A stretch of 64,000 nt of DNA from Isoptericola halotolerans (GTDB lineage: Bacteria; Actinomycetota; Actinomycetes; Actinomycetales; Cellulomonadaceae). Location: positions 1,426,001-1,490,000 of the forward strand of contig NZ_JABEZU010000001.1 in the NCBI RefSeq assembly GCF_013149785.1, written 5' to 3'. Both the position numbers and the translations under genes were made by a program. Below the pieces are notes generated by a model. The model worked only from the letters and a program-made list of their open reading frames with translations. It was not told where the DNA came from and ran no database searches. This document shows, piece after piece, positions 46,782 through 55,590 of this stretch (the stretch's first letter is position 1; each line of letters opens with the position of its first letter).

Positions 46782-48083
46782 GTGCTTGACCTGGCCGTCG
46801 CCGTCGCCGTCCTGGCCGGCGCCGGCGTCGTGCCGCACCAGGGCCTCGAACGTGTGGTGCATCTCGCCGAGCTGGGTCTGGACGGGCGGCTGCAACCGGT
46901 CCGGGGAGTGCTCCCCGCGGTCGCGTCCGCCGTCGCGGGCGGGTGCACCGACGTGGTGGTCTCGGCCGCAGACGCCCCCGAGGCCCGCCTCGTGCCCGGC
47001 GCCACCGTGCACGAGGCGACGCACCTGGGCGACGTCGTCCGGCTCCACGGGGGAGAGCTGGACCGCGACCCGGACCTCGTCGCGGTGCCACGGAGCGCCC
47101 CGGCGGTGGCTCGACGCCCCGAGGGGGACCTGCGCGACGTCGTCGGGCAGAGCGAGGCTCGCTTGGCGCTGGAGGTGGCGGCCGCAGGCGGTCACCACCT
47201 GCTGATGATCGGTCCGCCGGGGGCAGGCAAGACGATGCTGGCGGCGCGGTTGCCCGGGATCCTGCCCGACCTCAGCGAGCCGGACGCCGTCGAGGTGACG
47301 GCCGTGCACTCCGTCGCGGGGACGTTCGACCCCGGGAGCGGGCTGCTGCGCCGCCCGCCCTTCGAGGATCCGCACCACACCGCGACGCCGGCGGCGATCG
47401 TCGGCGGGGGGACGGGGCTGGCACGGCCGGGTGCGGTGTCGCGGGCGCACCGGGGAGTGCTCTTCCTCGACGAGGCGCCCGAGTTCGCGCCCCGGGTGCT
47501 GCAGACGCTGCGCCAGCCGCTCGAGGCGGGCGAGCTCGTCCTGCACCGAGCCGGCGGTGCGACCCGGTACCCGGCGCGCTTCCAGCTCGTGCTCGCAGCC
47601 AACCCGTGCCCCTGCGGGATGGCGAGCACGAACGCCGGGCTCGAGTGCACCTGCACGTCGGTGGCACGCCGACGGTACGTCGGTCGGTTGTCGGGACCTC
47701 TCCTCGACCGGATCGACCTGCAGGTGCATCTCGCAGGCCTCACACGCGCCGAGCGTGTGCTCGGGCACCACGGCGAGTCGAGCGCGGACGTCGCGGGACG
47801 CGTCCGACAGGCTCGTGCGGCGGCACGAGAGAGATGGGCCGGCACCCGGTGGAGGACCAACGTCGAGCTGCCGGGGCCCTGGCTGCGGGACCGCCTGCGC
47901 GGCCGGCCCGGCGTGCTCGCGCAGGTCGAGCGACAGATCGACGCCGGAGACCTGTCGATGCGCGGCGCGGACCGGCTGCTGCGGGTCGCGTGGACGGTCG
48001 CGGACCTCGACGGGCGAGACGTGCCCACCACGGCGGACGTCGACGCCGCCATGATGTTCCGGACGGGTGAGCGCCGTGGCTGA
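46782..48083 (+). pseudogene. comM: comM 3' fragment with element-supplied start (AAA+ ATPase part)
   Basis: From CTG 46791 the frame is ComM codon 83 onward: LAVAVAVLAGAGVVP, Walker A GPPGAGKT, Walker B VLFLDEAPE, the PCPCGM...CTC cysteine cluster and the LSGPLLDRIDLQV sensor region. Upstream, attR DNA provides AGGAG (46765-46769) and an in-frame GTG (46782), so a 433-residue protein lacking only the ~82-residue N-terminal domain could be made. Whether it retains helicase activity is unknown. Excision restores the full gene. dprA overlaps its end by 17 nt. Confidence 0.85.
46788..46793 (+). other. attR core (GACCTG)
   Basis: Right copy of the 6-bp identity, with presumed crossover CT at 46791-46792. 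The left arm (element) is TGTGCTT-GAC, the right arm is comM. Combined with attL it yields attP arms GTGCTTGAC / GTCAAGCAC. Confidence 0.85.
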
Positions 48084-49326
48084 CCGGCTCTTCGAGCTCG
48101 ACCTCCCACGGCGGCCGGCGCGCCTCCGCTTCGACGTCGACGACCCGCTGCTGGCGTCGGCGGCGTGGAGCCGGCTGGCAGAGCCGGGCGACGTCGTGGC
48201 GGGCGCGCTGGTGGAGCACCTGGGCGCGCCGGGCGCACTCGCCTGGCTGGTGCAGGCTGCGGCGGAACCTGCGCAGGCGTTCCGTGGCGACCAGCTCGGC
48301 CCTCTGGACGCGGTGGTCCGGCAGAGCACGCTGCGGCGGCTCGGCGATGCGGTCGGGCGCTGGTCCCAGCGGTTGGCGAGCCTCGACCCGCGGCGTGAGC
48401 TGCGCGTCCTGCACCGCTTCGAGGGGGTGCTGCTGACGCCGTCCGACGCACGATGGCCCGCCGGGCTCGCCGACCTGGGTGCGGCGGCGCCCTTCGCCCT
48501 GTGGGTCCGCGGCCAGGTGGAGCCGGCGGTCACCTCCCCGCGGTCCGTCGCGGTCGTCGGTGCCCGCGCGTCGACCTCGTACGGCGAGCGGGTGTCCGCG
48601 GATCTCGCGGCCGGACTCGTCGACCGCGGGTTCGCGATCGTCTCAGGAGGTGCCTACGGCATCGACGCGGCAGCTCATCGGGGCGCGCTCGCGGCGTCCG
48701 GCGCGACGTGCGCGGTCCTCGCCGGCGGGGTGGACAGGTTCTACCCGCAGGGCAACGACGGCCTCCTGAGGCGAGTGGTCGAGTCCGGCGGCGCGGTGGT
48801 CAGCGAGGTCCCTCCGGGGTCGGCGCCCTTCCGGCAGCGCTTCCTGTCGCGCAACCGCGTCATCGCCGCGATCACCGGTGCCACCGTGGTCGTCGAGGCG
48901 GCCCGGAGGTCCGGTGCGTTGTCGACCGCTCGGCGTGCTGCCGAGCTGCTGCGGCCGGTCGGTGCGGTCCCGGGTCCCGTGACGTCGATGGCGTCGTCGG
49001 GCTGCCACGCGCTGCTGCGGGACGGCGCCGCGGTCTGCGTCGCTGACGCGAACGAGGTCGCCGAGCTCGCGGGGCGCCTCGGGGCGGATGCTGCCCCGGG
49101 GGCCTCCGACGGTGTCGGGGAGGGAGCTCCCGACCCGCGGGACGGCCTACGACCCGACGAGCTGCTCGTGCTCGATGCCCTGCCGGCCCGTGCCGCGGCC
49201 ACGGTGGACGCTCTCGCGCGCACCGCCGGTCTGCCTGCGCGACAGGTCATCGGGGTGCTCGGTGGGCTCGAACGACGTCGCCTGGCACGGCGCGACGGGG
49301 CGCGGTGGCTGTGCGCCCAAGGCTGA
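48067..49326 (+). CDS. dprA: DNA processing protein DprA
   Basis: 419 residues (GTG 48076 is an alternative start). The Rossmann-like DprA core shows VAVVGARASTSYGERVSADLAAGL, SGGAYGIDAAAHRGAL, PPGSAPFRQRFLSRNRVIAA and a C-terminal winged helix (about 355-415). It loads RecA on incoming single-stranded DNA during transformation. It overlaps comM and may depend on its transcription, so the element could affect dprA expression too. Confidence 0.95.
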   Translation: MSAVADRLFELDLPRRPARLRFDVDDPLLASAAWSRLAEPGDVVAGALVEHLGAPGALAWLVQAAAEPAQAFRGDQLGPLDAVVRQSTLRRLGDAVGRWSQRLASLDPRRELRVLHRFEGVLLTPSDARWPAGLADLGAAAPFALWVRGQVEPAVTSPRSVAVVGARASTSYGERVSADLAAGLVDRGFAIVSGGAYGIDAAAHRGALAASGATCAVLAGGVDRFYPQGNDGLLRRVVESGGAVVSEVPPGSAPFRQRFLSRNRVIAAITGATVVVEAARRSGALSTARRAAELLRPVGAVPGPVTSMASSGCHALLRDGAAVCVADANEVAELAGRLGADAAPGASDGVGEGAPDPRDGLRPDELLVLDALPARAAATVDALARTAGLPARQVIGVLGGLERRRLARRDGARWLCAQG

Positions 49327-49393
49327 CGGCAGGGGGACGAAACGCCGTGTCACCTGCGCAGTCGTTCTCTGCCGAGGAGGCACACTGAGGACG

Positions 49394-50338
49394 ATGACGA
49401 GCCCGGACGTCCCGCCGCTGCCACCATCGCTCGCCGACGCGGTGAACGGCTTCACACGGCACCTGGCGGCCCAGAAGGGCCACTCGGCGCACACCCGGCG
49501 TGCGTACCGCGCCGATGTCACGGGCCTGCTGCGCCATGCGATGCGTCACGGGACCACGGAGCTCGGTGCCGTCGACCTCGGTGTCCTGCGGAGCTGGCTC
49601 GGCACCCAGGCGGACCGCGGGCTGTCGCGGGCCACTCTCGCGCGACGGAGCGCCGCTGCGAGGGCGTTCCTGCGATGGGCGCACCGTGAAGGACTGATCG
49701 TCTCGGACCCGTCGGTCCGGTTGGCCAACCCGCGGGTCGCGCGCACGCTTCCGACGGTGCTCTCCGAGGATGCCGCCGCCCGCCTGCTCGACACCGCGCG
49801 CCGGCAGGTCGACGAGGCCGAGCCGGGCGGACGGGCCGTGGCGCTGCGCGTGTGGGCGGCTGCCGAGCTGCTGTACGGCTCCGGCGTCCGCGTCGGCGAG
49901 CTGGTCGCCTGCGACGTGCGCGACGTGGATGTCGGCGAGAGACTGCTCCGGGTCCTGGGCAAGGGGGGCAAGGAGCGGGTGGTGCCGTTCGGCGTGCCGG
50001 CCGCCCGTGCCGTGACGGCGTGGCTCGCCGGGGGGCGGCCCGATCTCGATCGTGCCGACTCCCCGCCGGCGCTCTTCCTGGGGGACCGGGGAGGCCGGTG
50101 GGGGCAACGCCAGGCGCGCGAGTCCGTGCACCGGCTGGCTGCCGCCGCGGGGGTGGACGACGTCGCCCCCCATGCGCTGCGCCACTCGGCCGCCACCCAT
50201 CTGCTGGCGGGCGGCTCTGACCTGCGCTCGGTGCAGGAGGTGCTGGGGCACGCCGACCTCGGGACGACCCAGAGGTACACGCACGTGGACGCCGAACGTC
50301 TCCAGCAGGTGTTCCGGCAGGCCTTCCCCCGTGCCTGA
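49394..50338 (+). CDS. xerC: Tyrosine recombinase XerC
   Basis: 314 residues. The N-terminal SAM-like core-binding domain has HSAHTRRAYRADV. Catalytic residues are visible in YGSGVRVGELV (Arg), GKGGKERVVP (Lys), HALRHSAATHLL (His-x-x-Arg), LGHADL (His) and RYTHV (Tyr). It resolves chromosome dimers at dif. The conserved place after dprA argues for XerC rather than a phage integrase. Confidence 0.95.
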   Translation: MTSPDVPPLPPSLADAVNGFTRHLAAQKGHSAHTRRAYRADVTGLLRHAMRHGTTELGAVDLGVLRSWLGTQADRGLSRATLARRSAAARAFLRWAHREGLIVSDPSVRLANPRVARTLPTVLSEDAAARLLDTARRQVDEAEPGGRAVALRVWAAAELLYGSGVRVGELVACDVRDVDVGERLLRVLGKGGKERVVPFGVPAARAVTAWLAGGRPDLDRADSPPALFLGDRGGRWGQRQARESVHRLAAAAGVDDVAPHALRHSAATHLLAGGSDLRSVQEVLGHADLGTTQRYTHVDAERLQQVFRQAFPRA

Positions 50339-50353
50339 GTGCGGGCCGGGGGA

Positions 50354-50911
50354 TCAGTGTGCCGGTGACGGCAGCAGCACGACGGGTGGCGCGAGACCCA
50401 GCAGCGCCAGCGGGTCGAGGTAGGCCTCCCCGCGGCGCACGCCCCAGTGCAGGCATGTGGCCGGGGAGCAGTGCAGCACGGTGGTCTCGTCGGTGACCTC
50501 GCCCACCACGTCCCCGCGTCCGACGCGGTCGCCCACCTCCCGGTGCGCCCGGACCGGTTCGAAGGTCGAGCGGAGCTCGCCGTGGGAGACGACCAGGACC
50601 GGCTTGCCCCCGACCTGTCCTGCGAACGTCACGGTCCCTGAGGTGGGCGCTACCACCGGGGTGCCCGGGGGAGCAGCGAGGTCGACACCTCGGTGACCGG
50701 GCAGCCAGGGCCGGGCCGGGGGGTCGAAGCCGTGCACGACCGCGCCGTCGACGGGAGCGTGCCAGGCCGGGGACGGGCCGGTGTCCGGGGCGCGGCTCGC
50801 GTGGGCACCCGGGGCGACCAGGCAGACGGCGGCGAGGACGGCGAGGAGGAGTGGCACGGCCCCCGTCGTCGGACGGGGTGCCGTGCGGCGCAGGTGCGGG
50901 TGGCGGAGCAT
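50354..50911 (-). CDS. Exported LytM/M23-like protein with altered metal site
   Basis: 185 residues from ATG 50911. The signal peptide includes VPLLLAVLAAVCLVAPGAHA. The M23 domain has HRGVDLAAPPGTPV (His-x3-Asp) but the usual final HxH motif reads TCLHWGV, with Cys in place of the first His. It may be a non-catalytic LytM factor or a variant zinc site. It is divergent from rpsB, as in many actinobacteria. Confidence 0.87.
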   Translation of the reverse strand: MLRHPHLRRTAPRPTTGAVPLLLAVLAAVCLVAPGAHASRAPDTGPSPAWHAPVDGAVVHGFDPPARPWLPGHRGVDLAAPPGTPVVAPTSGTVTFAGQVGGKPVLVVSHGELRSTFEPVRAHREVGDRVGRGDVVGEVTDETTVLHCSPATCLHWGVRRGEAYLDPLALLGLAPPVVLLPSPAH

Positions 50912-51360
50912 GTTCCCAGGTTCGTGGCCCTGACCGGCAGCAGCGGTGCGGTCGGTCGAGGTTGTGGACGGTGACGGTCGGTGGACGGCCCCGGAGTGTG
51001 CTGGACCACGTGCGCGACCGGTGCTGCCGACCGGGCCGGTCGGGTAGACTCCTGCGTGCGACCACCCCACCTGTCCTGATCCGGTACCCAGCGTGCCGTC
51101 CGGGACTCCCGGCGGGCGTGGTCGACATCGCGTGTCACGGACGTGTCCTCCCTGCTCTCACGGTCGGGGTCGGCACGGCTGACCGGCAGCGGTCCGTCCG
51201 CCCTTCGGCGGCGGTGCCGGCTCGGCGTGACACCAGGGGTGCCGGGCCAGATGCCCGTCACCGACAACCGAAGCACTGCGACCGCTCGCCCTGCCTGCGG
51301 TCGCCTGATGCGCTCGGGTGCCGGGAGGATCCCGGTCCCGTGCGGTGAAAGGACCTCCTC
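50912..51360 (+). promoter_or_regulatory. rpsB promoter and long leader
   Basis: 449 bp without a gene. TAGACT at 51045-51050 is a strong -10 candidate, giving a leader of ~300 nt before rpsB. The leader is GC-rich with several short dyads, which suggests but does not prove S2 autoregulation. The reverse-strand promoter for the M23 gene must also lie here. Confidence 0.45.
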
Positions 51361-52302
51361 ATGGCCGTCGTGACCATGCGCCAGCTCCTCGAGAGCGGTG
51401 TCCACTTCGGGCACCAGACCCGCCGTTGGAACCCGAAGATGAAGCGGTTCATCTTCACGGAGCGCAACGGTATCTACATCGTCGACCTGCAGCAGTCGCT
51501 GTCCTACATCGACCGTGCCTACGAGTTCGTCAAGGAGACGGTCGCCCACGGTGGCTCGATCCTGTTCGTCGGTACCAAGAAGCAGGCGCAGGAGCCCGTC
51601 GCCGAGCAGGCCGCCCGCGTCGGCATGCCCTACGTCAACCACCGTTGGCTCGGTGGCATGCTCACCAACTTCACCACCGTGCACAAGCGTCTCCAGCGGC
51701 TCAAGGAGCTCGAGGAGATCGACTTCGACGACGTCGCCTCCTCGTCCCTGACGAAGAAGGAGCTGCTCGTCCTGCGCCGCGAGAAGGACAAGCTCGCCCG
51801 CACCCTCGGTGGTATCCGCGACATGGCCAAGACGCCGTCGGCCGTGTGGATCGTGGACACCAACAAGGAGCACCTCGCTGTCGACGAGGCCCGCAAGCTG
51901 GGGATCCCGGTCGTGGCGATCCTCGACACGAACTGCGACCCGGACATGGTCGACTACGCGATCCCGGGCAACGACGACGCGATCCGCTCCGTCACGCTGC
52001 TCACGCGCGTGGTCGCCGACGCCGCGGCCGAGGGTCTGATGCAGCGCGCCTCCGGCAAGAAGGGCGAGACGGCCGAGGCCGAGACGGAGCCCCTGGCCGA
52101 GTGGGAGCGCGAGCTGCTCGCCGGTGCGGAGGCCGAGAAGGCGGAGGACGCCGTCGAGGCCGCCGAGCAGGCGCCGGACGCTGCGGCGACCGAGGGTGCC
52201 TCCGGCGCCGAGGAGGCCGTCGCGCCCGGTGCGGACGCAGCTCCGGCCGTCGAGGCTGCCGCTGTCGCCGAGCCCGAGGCCGAGACCGAGAAGTCCGAGT
52301 GA
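51361..52302 (+). CDS. rpsB: 30S ribosomal protein S2
   Basis: 313 residues. The first ~240 are classical S2 ([54 protein letters not shown]). A ~65-residue acidic Ala/Glu tail is added, common in actinobacteria. GAAAGGA precedes the ATG. It heads the rpsB-tsf-pyrH-frr run. Confidence 0.97.
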   Translation: MAVVTMRQLLESGVHFGHQTRRWNPKMKRFIFTERNGIYIVDLQQSLSYIDRAYEFVKETVAHGGSILFVGTKKQAQEPVAEQAARVGMPYVNHRWLGGMLTNFTTVHKRLQRLKELEEIDFDDVASSSLTKKELLVLRREKDKLARTLGGIRDMAKTPSAVWIVDTNKEHLAVDEARKLGIPVVAILDTNCDPDMVDYAIPGNDDAIRSVTLLTRVVADAAAEGLMQRASGKKGETAEAETEPLAEWERELLAGAEAEKAEDAVEAAEQAPDAAATEGASGAEEAVAPGADAAPAVEAAAVAEPEAETEKSE

Positions 52303-52306
52303 GTCG

Positions 52307-52340
52307 CGGCGGGCCGGGCGCTCCGGCGCCCGGCCCGCCG
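52307..52340 (+). terminator. 15-bp hairpin between rpsB and tsf
   Basis: Arms 52307-52321 and 52326-52340 pair perfectly with loop TCCG; no T-run. It probably acts as an attenuator lowering tsf relative to rpsB, or as an mRNA-stabilising end. Confidence 0.6.
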
Positions 52341-52379
52341 ACTCATCGCTTACCGACACCAGCACGGAGGACATCCCCC

Positions 52380-53219
52380 ATGGCGAACTACACCGCCGCT
52401 GACATCAAGGCCCTGCGCGAGCGCACCGGCGCCGGCATGCTCGACGTCAAGAAGGCGCTCGACGAGGCTGACGGCAACGCGGACAAGGCCGTCGAGATCA
52501 TCCGCAAGAAGGGCCTCGCCCGCGCCGCCAAGCGTGAGGGCAACGCGGCGTCCGAGGGTCTGGTGGCCGTCAAGGTCGCCGAGGGTGACGCCGGGCAGGC
52601 CGCCACCCTGATCGAGCTCAACTCCGAGACCGACTTCGTCGCGAAGAACGACCAGTTCATCGCGCTGGCCGACGCCGTGCTCGAGGCCGTTGCCGCGGCC
52701 GGGGCGGCCGACCTCGACGCCGCGCTCGCCGCGCCGGCCGAGGGCGGCACCGTCGCGGACCTCGTCGCCGCCCAGGGCGCGACGATGGGCGAGAAGATCG
52801 TCCTGCGTCGTGTCGCACGGGTCGAGGGCCCGAAGGTCACGGCGTACCTGCACAAGACCGCCAAGGACCTGCCGCCGTCGATCGGCGTCCTCGTGGTCAC
52901 CGACGCCGCCGCCGAGCCGGTGGCGAAGGACATCGCCCAGCACGTCGCCGCTATCGCGCCGAAGTTCCTGACGCGCGACGACGTGCCGGCCGACACCGTG
53001 GCCAAGGAGCGCGAGATCGCTCTGGAGACCTCGAAGAACGAGGGCAAGCCCGAGGCGGCGCTGCCCAAGATCGTCGAGGGGCGGCTGAACGGCTTCTTCA
53101 AGGAGGTCGTCCTGCTGGACCAGCCGCTGGCGAAGGACCCCAAGACGACGGTGGCCAAGCACGTCGCCTCCACCGGTGGCGAGCTGCTCGGCTTCGTCCG
53201 CTTCCGCGTCGGCAACTGA
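52380..53219 (+). CDS. tsf: Elongation factor Ts
   Basis: 279 residues. The UBA-like start ADIKALRERTGAGMLDVKKAL and the TDFVAKND signature identify EF-Ts, the nucleotide exchange factor for EF-Tu. CGGAGGA precedes the ATG at 52380. It lies in the conserved order rpsB-tsf-pyrH-frr and is followed by a GC-rich hairpin. Confidence 0.98.
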   Translation: MANYTAADIKALRERTGAGMLDVKKALDEADGNADKAVEIIRKKGLARAAKREGNAASEGLVAVKVAEGDAGQAATLIELNSETDFVAKNDQFIALADAVLEAVAAAGAADLDAALAAPAEGGTVADLVAAQGATMGEKIVLRRVARVEGPKVTAYLHKTAKDLPPSIGVLVVTDAAAEPVAKDIAQHVAAIAPKFLTRDDVPADTVAKEREIALETSKNEGKPEAALPKIVEGRLNGFFKEVVLLDQPLAKDPKTTVAKHVASTGGELLGFVRFRVGN

Positions 53220-53226
53220 CGCTTCC

Positions 53227-53260
53227 CGGCCCGGCCGCACCACGAGGTGCGGCCGGGCCG
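53227..53260 (+). terminator. 15-bp hairpin after tsf
   Basis: Arms 53227-53241 and 53246-53260 pair perfectly with loop ACGA. As with the other hairpins of this cluster there is no T-run, so it may be an imperfect terminator. Confidence 0.6.
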
Positions 53261-53375
53261 TCGCATGCTCGCTCACGGCAGGCACCGCAAGCGGGCGGCC
53301 GCATCCGGTGCCAGGATGCGCGAGGAGACCCAACCCGGGGAGACGTCCCGGGCGTGCACAGAGACGGACGGTGGC

Positions 53376-54140
53376 ATGACCCAGATCGACCAGAACCAGC
53401 GTGTCCAGCGGGACGTCCCGCCGAGGGAGTCCGGTACCCGACGGGTGCTGCTGAAGCTGTCCGGGGAGACTTTCGGTGGGGGCAAGGTCGGTCTGGAGAC
53501 CGGCGTCGTGCGCCGCGTCGCCCAGGAGATCGGTGATGCCGTCCGTCAGAGGGTCCAGGTCGCGATCGTCGTCGGCGGGGGCAACTTCTTCCGGGGGGCC
53601 GAGCTCTCCCGGGCCGGGCTGGACCGTGCGCGCGCCGACTACATGGGCATGCTGGGCACCGTCATGAACTGTCTGGCGCTGCAGGACTTCCTCGAGCAGG
53701 ACGGTGTCAAGACCCGGGTGCAGACGGCGATCACGATGGGTCAGGTCGCCGAGCCCTACATCCCCCTCCGTGCGATCCGTCACCTGGAGAAGGGGCGCGT
53801 GGTCATCTTCGGCGCCGGGGCGGGCATGCCGTACTTCTCGACCGACACCGTCTCGGTCCAGCGGGCGCTCGAGACGCACTGCGACGAGGTGCTCATGGGC
53901 AAGAACGGCGTGGACGGCGTCTACACCGCTGATCCTCGCACCGACGCCGGTGCGGAGAAGCTCGACCACGTCACGTACACGGACGCGCTGGTGCGCGGCC
54001 TGAACGTCATGGATGCCACCGCCCTGTCGCTGTGCCGGGACAACGGCGTGCGCATGCGCGTCTTCGGGCTCGAGGAGAACGGTAACGTGACCCGTGCACT
54101 GCTCGGCGACCAGATCGGGACCTTGGTCACGACCCGCTGA
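53376..54140 (+). CDS. pyrH: UMP kinase
   Basis: 254 residues from ATG 53376. The amino-acid-kinase core includes [41 protein letters not shown] and the YFSTDT region. It makes UDP from UMP and is feedback regulated by UTP/GTP. A ~22-residue polar N-terminal extension precedes the core. The gene precedes frr as usual. Confidence 0.97.
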   Translation: MTQIDQNQRVQRDVPPRESGTRRVLLKLSGETFGGGKVGLETGVVRRVAQEIGDAVRQRVQVAIVVGGGNFFRGAELSRAGLDRARADYMGMLGTVMNCLALQDFLEQDGVKTRVQTAITMGQVAEPYIPLRAIRHLEKGRVVIFGAGAGMPYFSTDTVSVQRALETHCDEVLMGKNGVDGVYTADPRTDAGAEKLDHVTYTDALVRGLNVMDATALSLCRDNGVRMRVFGLEENGNVTRALLGDQIGTLVTTR

Positions 54141-54182
54141 GACGTCCTGACGAAGCCAGACCACATCGACAAGGAGCACCGG

Positions 54183-54740
54183 GTGATCGACGACACCCTC
54201 CTCGAGGCCGAGGAGAAGATGGACACGGCGATCGAGTTCGCCAAGGAGCAGTTCGCCGGCATCCGCACGGGCCGCGCGAACTCCGGGATGTTCTCCTCGA
54301 TCGAGGTGGACTACTACGGGGCACCCACGCCGCTGCAGCAGCTCGCCTCTTTCAACATCCCGGACGCGCGGACCGTGCTCATCACCCCGTTCGACAAGGG
54401 GTCGATGGCTGCGATCGAGAAGGCGCTGCGCGAGTCGGACCTCGGCGTCAACCCGTCCAACGACGGCAACGCGATCCGGATCGTCATGCCCACGCTGACC
54501 GAGGAGCGGCGGCGCGACTACGTCAAGCTCGCCAAGACCAAGGCCGAGGACGCCCGCATCTCCGTGCGGGGCGTGCGACGCAAGGCCAAGGAGCAGATCG
54601 ACCGGCTCGTCAAGGACGGCGACGTCGGCGAGGACGAGGGCTCGCGCGCGGAGAAGGAGCTCGAGTCGCTCACCAAGAAGCACGTCGACCTCGTGGACCA
54701 GCTCCTCGCCGGCAAGGAGAGCGAGCTGCTCGAGGTCTGA
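54183..54740 (+). CDS. frr: Ribosome recycling factor
   Basis: 185 residues, the usual length. [24 protein letters not shown] and [14 protein letters not shown] are RRF signatures. With EF-G it splits post-termination ribosomes. GTG 54183 is 4 nt after AAGGAG-like sequence. Its stop shares one base with cdsA. Confidence 0.98.
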   Translation: MIDDTLLEAEEKMDTAIEFAKEQFAGIRTGRANSGMFSSIEVDYYGAPTPLQQLASFNIPDARTVLITPFDKGSMAAIEKALRESDLGVNPSNDGNAIRIVMPTLTEERRRDYVKLAKTKAEDARISVRGVRRKAKEQIDRLVKDGDVGEDEGSRAEKELESLTKKHVDLVDQLLAGKESELLEV

Positions 54741-55573
54741 TGTCACCTGTCGACGCGCAGCGCGGTCCGTCCCGCGCCGGGCGCAACCTTCCGGCGGCCA
54801 TCGCGGTCGGCGTCGGTCTCCTGGTGGCGGTCGGGGCGTCGTTGTGGTTCCGGCCGGAGCCGTTCGTGGCCTTCGTCGTCGTGGCCCAGAGCGCGGCCCT
54901 GTGGGAGCTGCGGACCGCGTTCGCGCGGCGCGACGTCGCCATCCCGTTGACCCCGCTGCTCGTCGGCGGGGCAGGCATGGCGGTGTCCGCCTACGCCGCA
55001 GGTCCCGAAGCGCTCCTGGTGGCCTTCGTGCTGACGGTGGGGGCGGTCGTCGTCTGGCGGGTCCTCGACGGGTCGGGGCCGCGGGCGCTGCGCGACGCTG
55101 CGGCGGGCGTCTTCGCGGCGACGTACCTCCCGTTCCTGGCCGGGTTCGTGCTGCTGATCCTCACCGGCCCCGACGGCGAGCTGCGGGTCGTGCTCTTCGT
55201 GCTGCTCGCGGTGGCGAACGACGTCGGCGGCTACGTCGCCGGGGTGCTGTTCGGACGGCACCCGATGGCCCCGTCGGTCAGTCCCAAGAAGAGCTGGGAG
55301 GGCCTGGGCGGCTCGATCGCCCTGGCGGTCGTGGTGGGGGTGCTGGGTGCCCTGGTCGTCCTCGACGCGCCCTGGTGGGTCGGGGTCGGGCTCGGCGTGC
55401 TGACGGCGGTCACCGCGACCGCCGGGGATCTCGCCGAGTCCCTCATCAAGCGGGACCTAGACTTGAAGGACATGGGTTCGCTGCTCCCGGGCCACGGGGG
55501 CGTGCTGGACCGACTCGACTCGCTCGTGGTCACTGCACCGTTCGTGTACCTCGTCCTGCAGACGACCGTCTGA
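54740..55573 (+). CDS. cdsA: Phosphatidate cytidylyltransferase (CDP-diacylglycerol synthase)
   Basis: 277 residues with about 7-8 membrane helices. The CDP-DAG synthase signature is [29 protein letters not shown], split here by its two halves SxxKRxxxxKD and GHGGxxDRxD. It makes the precursor of all phospholipids. The ATG overlaps the frr stop by one base. Confidence 0.95.
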   Translation: MSPVDAQRGPSRAGRNLPAAIAVGVGLLVAVGASLWFRPEPFVAFVVVAQSAALWELRTAFARRDVAIPLTPLLVGGAGMAVSAYAAGPEALLVAFVLTVGAVVVWRVLDGSGPRALRDAAAGVFAATYLPFLAGFVLLILTGPDGELRVVLFVLLAVANDVGGYVAGVLFGRHPMAPSVSPKKSWEGLGGSIALAVVVGVLGALVVLDAPWWVGVGLGVLTAVTATAGDLAESLIKRDLDLKDMGSLLPGHGGVLDRLDSLVVTAPFVYLVLQTTV

Positions 55574-55590
55574 GCCCCGAAGGAACCGTC

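Larger units (their letters stand above)
37303..46790. mobile_element. 9.49-kb serine-integrase phage-satellite-like element in comM
   Basis: The boundaries come from the split comM frame and the shared GACCTG core. Gene content is a large serine integrase, zinc-ribbon protein, RepA-like ATPase, HK97-type major capsid protein, HTH proteins, a LexA box, a NYN-domain protein and XRE proteins. There is no terminase, portal, protease, tail, holin or lysin. Size and content resemble the small phiRv1-type elements of mycobacteria and capsid-encoding satellites. Base composition is visibly less GC-rich than the flanks. It is probably excisable, since int and both att halves appear intact. Confidence 0.9.

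Noticed and set aside
49394-50338. XerC-like gene as a second phage integrase
   Set aside because: It is outside the element boundaries and sits in the conserved dprA-xerC order.
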